Assembly: GCA_039936115.1 (NCBI GenBank)
Contig: JBDTIZ010000076.1
Span: 1 to 6,483 of the forward strand
DNA: 6,483 nt
From: DATIJJ01 sp039936115
GTDB taxonomy: Bacteria; Pseudomonadota; Gammaproteobacteria; DSM-16500
Direction of reading: 5' to 3'
In this document: positions 5,818 to 6,483 of the stretch, in pieces
Position numbering within the stretch: the stretch's first letter is position 1
Layout: each line of letters starts with the position of its first letter
Notes under the pieces: model-generated
The model's input: only the letters and a program-made list of their open reading frames with translations
Databases searched by the model: none
What the model was told of the DNA's origin: nothing
Program-made: the position numbers and the translations under genes

Positions 5818-5859
5818 GCAAGAGCCACAAGAAATTTACAAACTAACAAGAGAACAAGC

Positions 5860-6417
5860 ATGGCAGAAGGCATAGTCAGAATTATCGGCGGTGAATGGCG
5901 CGGTCGTAAATTAAAAGTCCCCGAAGTACTTAATTTGCGCCCGACCCCTGATCGTGTGCGCGAAACTTTATTTAATTGGTTAGCGCCGCACTTGCCGGGC
6001 GCCTATTGTCTGGATGCGTTTACGGGCAGTGGGGTGCTGGGTTTCGAAGCCTTGTCGCGCGGGGCATCACATGTGGTGATGGTGGATGACTCAATGACGG
6101 TCATAAAATTACTGCAGGCCGAATTAATTCAATTCAAAGAGACGCATGCCGATATTTACTGTGCAAAAATACCGGTGCAATTAAAGCGTCCCGCTAAGCT
6201 ATTTGATATTGTTTTTCTTGATCCCCCTTATGCTGAAAAGTTATTACTGCCGTGTTGTTTTTATCTCGAAGAGCAAAGCTTTCTAGCGCCTAATGCCTAT
6301 ATTTATCTGGAGTCTCGGGACACGGTGGATGAGAGCTTGTTGCCTAAAAATTGGAAAATCCTTAAAAGTAAGCGAGCGGGGCAGGTGGCGTATCATTTGG
6401 TGTTGAGAAGTGGGTAA
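5860..6417 (+). CDS. rsmD: 16S rRNA (guanine(966)-N2)-methyltransferase RsmD
   Basis: RsmD transfers a methyl group from S-adenosylmethionine to N2 of G966 of 16S rRNA during assembly of the small ribosomal subunit. The 185-residue protein starts with I-R/V-R-I-I-G-G-E-W-R-G-R-K-L (5-18 region) and R-P-T-P-D-R-V-R-E-T-L-F-N-W-L (27-41), which are hallmarks of the family. The SAM-binding motif C-L-D-A-F-T-G-S-G-V-L-G (50-61) follows, then E-A-L-S-R-G-A (63-69), an acidic residue at 76, and the catalytic D-P-P-Y (121-124). G-Q-V-A-Y-H-L (174-180) closes the fold. I chose ATG 5860 because homology begins there and AAGAG lies seven nt upstream. The frame is open 165 nt further upstream, but that part is repeat sequence. 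It is divergent from ftsY, the conserved arrangement. Confidence 0.96.
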   Translation: MAEGIVRIIGGEWRGRKLKVPEVLNLRPTPDRVRETLFNWLAPHLPGAYCLDAFTGSGVLGFEALSRGASHVVMVDDSMTVIKLLQAELIQFKETHADIYCAKIPVQLKRPAKLFDIVFLDPPYAEKLLLPCCFYLEEQSFLAPNAYIYLESRDTVDESLLPKNWKILKSKRAGQVAYHLVLRSG

Positions 6418-6428
6418 TCGGCAAGCCT

Positions 6429-6483
6429 GTCATTCCCGCGAAGGCGCACTAGCATCCGGTAAATCAGCATAGATATTAAACAC
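6429..6483. repeat. probable start of a dispersed repeat of the TCATTCCCGCG type
   Basis: Just after the rsmD stop the sequence GTCATTCCCGCGAAGGCG (6429-6446) resembles the outer arm of a family of dispersed intergenic palindromes common in proteobacteria, usually continuing into GGGAATCC. Here the partner arm is altered (CACTAGCATCC, 6447-6457) and the window ends before any full inverted arm can be judged. The call rests on remembered pattern similarity only. Confidence 0.35.

Noticed and set aside
5695..5859. Upstream 55-codon extension of RsmD.
   Set aside because: It translates the palindromic repeat; RsmD homology begins at 5860, which has its own ribosome site.
1..6483. tRNA or rRNA genes, CRISPR array, toxin-antitoxin or defence genes.
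   Set aside because: No cloverleaf, regularly spaced repeats or matching protein families were seen on either strand.

Overview
The window is about 6.5 kb of compact chromosomal DNA from a gammaproteobacterium. The evidence is the conserved block rpoH, ftsX, ftsE, ftsY on the minus strand, with rsmD diverging from ftsY, as I recall it in E. coli and many relatives. Base composition is moderately AT-rich. Protein style and the dispersed palindromic repeats would fit the Legionellales/Coxiellaceae area, but that placement is an inference and no gene here settles it.

Layout. Positions 1-1931 carry a plus-strand group: the 3' end of comM (branch-migration helicase of natural transformation), an unrecognised 135-residue helical protein, and, 4 nt after it, a 335-residue ferredoxin/flavin-reductase fusion. 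A 13-bp perfect hairpin lies in the short gap where this group converges on rpoH. From 1995 to 5645 everything is on the minus strand: ftsY, ftsE and ftsX overlap one another by a few bases and form one translation-coupled operon. rpoH follows after a 227-bp gap and has its own promoter. rsmD (5860-6417) starts the opposite way from the ftsY side. The last ~55 bases look like the start of another dispersed repeat.

The most notable signal is a perfect CIRCE operator (TTAGCACTC-N9-GAGTGCTAA) in front of rpoH. It overlaps a plausible -10 box and the expected transcription start. It implies that the HrcA repressor controls the gene for the heat-shock sigma factor itself, so the two classical bacterial heat-shock circuits would be stacked in one organism.

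The second signal is a pair of ~85-bp palindromic elements, one in each intergenic gap flanking ftsYEX. They lie in opposite orientation and have a homologous, equal-length 39-nt centre, as expected for a MITE/REP-like dispersed repeat. One ends about 10 nt upstream of the rpoH -35 box.

How the genes work together: FtsY receives SRP-ribosome complexes at the membrane, FtsEX is the ABC-type divisome complex that controls septal peptidoglycan hydrolysis, RpoH directs the heat-shock response, and RsmD methylates 16S rRNA. These are housekeeping functions with conserved neighbourhood rather than one pathway. I see no phage, CRISPR, toxin-antitoxin or other defence-type system here.
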